From Lachnospiraceae bacterium (GTDB lineage Bacteria; Bacillota_A; Clostridia; Lachnospirales; Lachnospiraceae), in contig JAFWXB010000402.1 of the NCBI GenBank assembly GCA_017523185.1, positions 1-5,093 on the forward strand: 5,093 nt of DNA, given 5' to 3'. Each line of letters starts with the position of its first letter. The stretch's first letter is position 1. The position numbers and the translations under genes are program-made. The notes under the pieces are model-generated. The model was given only the letters and a program-made list of their open reading frames with translations. It did no database searches and had not been told where the DNA came from. This document shows, in pieces, positions 4,618 to 5,093 of this stretch.

Positions 4618-4626
4618 GGGGGGGGG
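4618..4626 (+). repeat. Nine-G homopolymer in an AT-rich spacer
   Basis: A run of nine G lies between the terminator at 4592 and the secreted-protein gene at 4775, in sequence that is otherwise almost all A and T. Runs of this length are prone to slipped-strand length change. A TATAGG-like -10 (4646-4651) would place its -35 region at the edge of this run, but that promoter is not convincing. Confidence 0.7.
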
Positions 4627-4697
4627 TAAATTTGCACAAAAATTTTATAGGGAAATTGTGGAAATAGATGAAATTAACCAAGTAAATATAAAAAATA

Positions 4698-4726
4698 TTG
4701 TGTAATTTATTAAATCAGTGTAAATT
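4698..4726 (+). promoter_or_regulatory. Possible promoter of the secreted starch-binding protein
   Basis: TTGTGT (4698-4703), a 17-nt spacer and TAAATT (4721-4726) are the best-placed boxes upstream of the ATG at 4775, giving a leader of about 40 nt that contains AAGGAG. No clear cre-like operator for catabolite control was seen. Confidence is limited by the AT-rich background. Confidence 0.35.
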
Positions 4727-4774
4727 TAAAGTAGTTACGAAATAATGCGAAATTTTCAGAAAGGAGAAAAGAAA

Positions 4775-5093
4775 ATGGAAAAGATGAGTAACTATTTGAA
4801 AAAATCTGTTTTCTGGAAGCGAGTTATTAGTTTACTAATGGTATTCGCTATGGTATTTACGGGTGTACCAATGCCGGATATTATACTTGCAACCGAAACA
4901 CAGAGTACAGAAAATTCGATTGGGGAGGAGGTGAGAAGTACAGGGGAAGATGGTATTGAAATTACAATGCATTTTAGGAAACCGTCAGATTGGTCGAATC
5001 TATATGCTCATATTTGGTATGATAATAATGGGTCAGATGTAACTGTTTTTGATAATTGGCCAGGATTACAGGTAGGTGGACAATCAGATATAG
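4775..5093 (+). CDS. Secreted protein with CBM26-like starch-binding module, 3' end outside the window
   Basis: The frame stays open from the ATG at 4775 to the edge, giving 106 residues of what is probably a large extracellular protein. AAGGAG (4761-4766) is 8 nt before the ATG. Residues 1-16 are basic (KK, WKR), about 17-31 form a hydrophobic core (VISLLMVFAMVFTG), and ILA-TE near residue 39 is a likely signal peptidase site, so the product is exported. A short Ser/Thr/Glu linker follows. From about residue 60 the sequence IEITMHFRKPSDW, then YAHIWYDNNG, then FDNWPG has the pattern of family 26 carbohydrate-binding modules, with Trp73, Trp81 and Trp95 as candidate sugar-stacking residues. 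Such modules occur in alpha-amylases and amylopullulanases of gut Clostridia, so the missing part may be a GH13 catalytic domain, but a non-catalytic starch-binding protein is also possible. Confidence 0.82.
   Translation, partial: MEKMSNYLKKSVFWKRVISLLMVFAMVFTGVPMPDIILATETQSTENSIGEEVRSTGEDGIEITMHFRKPSDWSNLYAHIWYDNNGSDVTVFDNWPGLQVGGQSDI

Noticed and set aside
4669..4686. Five-codon leader peptide (ATG to TAA) upstream of the secreted protein
   Set aside because: No ribosome site precedes it and its residues show no regulatory pattern; such mini-frames are common by chance.
1..5093. CRISPR array, insertion sequence or prophage elements
   Set aside because: No regularly spaced repeats, transposase or integrase motifs, or matching terminal repeats with target duplications were seen anywhere in the window.

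Overview
This is a low-GC window (about 30% GC by eye). It has strong AGGAGG-type ribosome sites, TTGACA/TATAAT-type promoters, U-rich intrinsic terminators and tRNAs without an encoded CCA. The gene content fits a Gram-positive anaerobe of the Clostridia, most likely a gut Lachnospiraceae-type bacterium: a bile-salt-hydrolase-family enzyme, a ferredoxin-tailed aldo/keto reductase and a secreted starch-binding protein. The genus cannot be fixed from the window.

Layout. Bases 1-5 probably hold the first codons of a minus-strand gene that leaves the window. An AT-rich gap follows, with a candidate promoter and a small palindrome. At 345-1253 lies a choloylglycine hydrolase-family enzyme, whose true start is the internal ATG that makes Cys the second residue. 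A hairpin-rich spacer (1264-1353) and a likely extended -10 promoter precede an aldo/keto reductase with two C-terminal 4Fe-4S motifs (1457-2569). A strong terminator hairpin (2691-2743) lies only 20 nt before the TTG start of a small, helix-rich protein of unknown function (2764-3168).

The centre is a divergent pair of leucine tRNA genes, each with its own near-consensus promoter: tRNA-Leu(CAG) on the minus strand and tRNA-Leu(AAG) on the plus strand. Together they could read all four CUN codons, provided A34 of the second is deaminated to inosine. A terminator separates the second tRNA from a convergent Uma2-family nuclease-like gene (3613-4161, minus). Uma2 is divergent from a small membrane protein (4282-4518, plus) that has its own promoter and terminator. 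A nine-G homopolymer sits in the next spacer. The window ends inside a secreted protein (4775 onward) with a signal peptide and the start of a CBM26-like starch-binding module.

The genes look like mostly independent short transcription units rather than one operon. I see no clear new multi-gene system. The most notable points are the hydrolase, which keeps its catalytic residues but lacks about 22 residues of the assembly/selectivity loop and has Glu in place of the BSH Asn82; the A34 leucine tRNA; the structured spacer at 1264-1353; and the attenuator-like hairpin before the small unknown gene.
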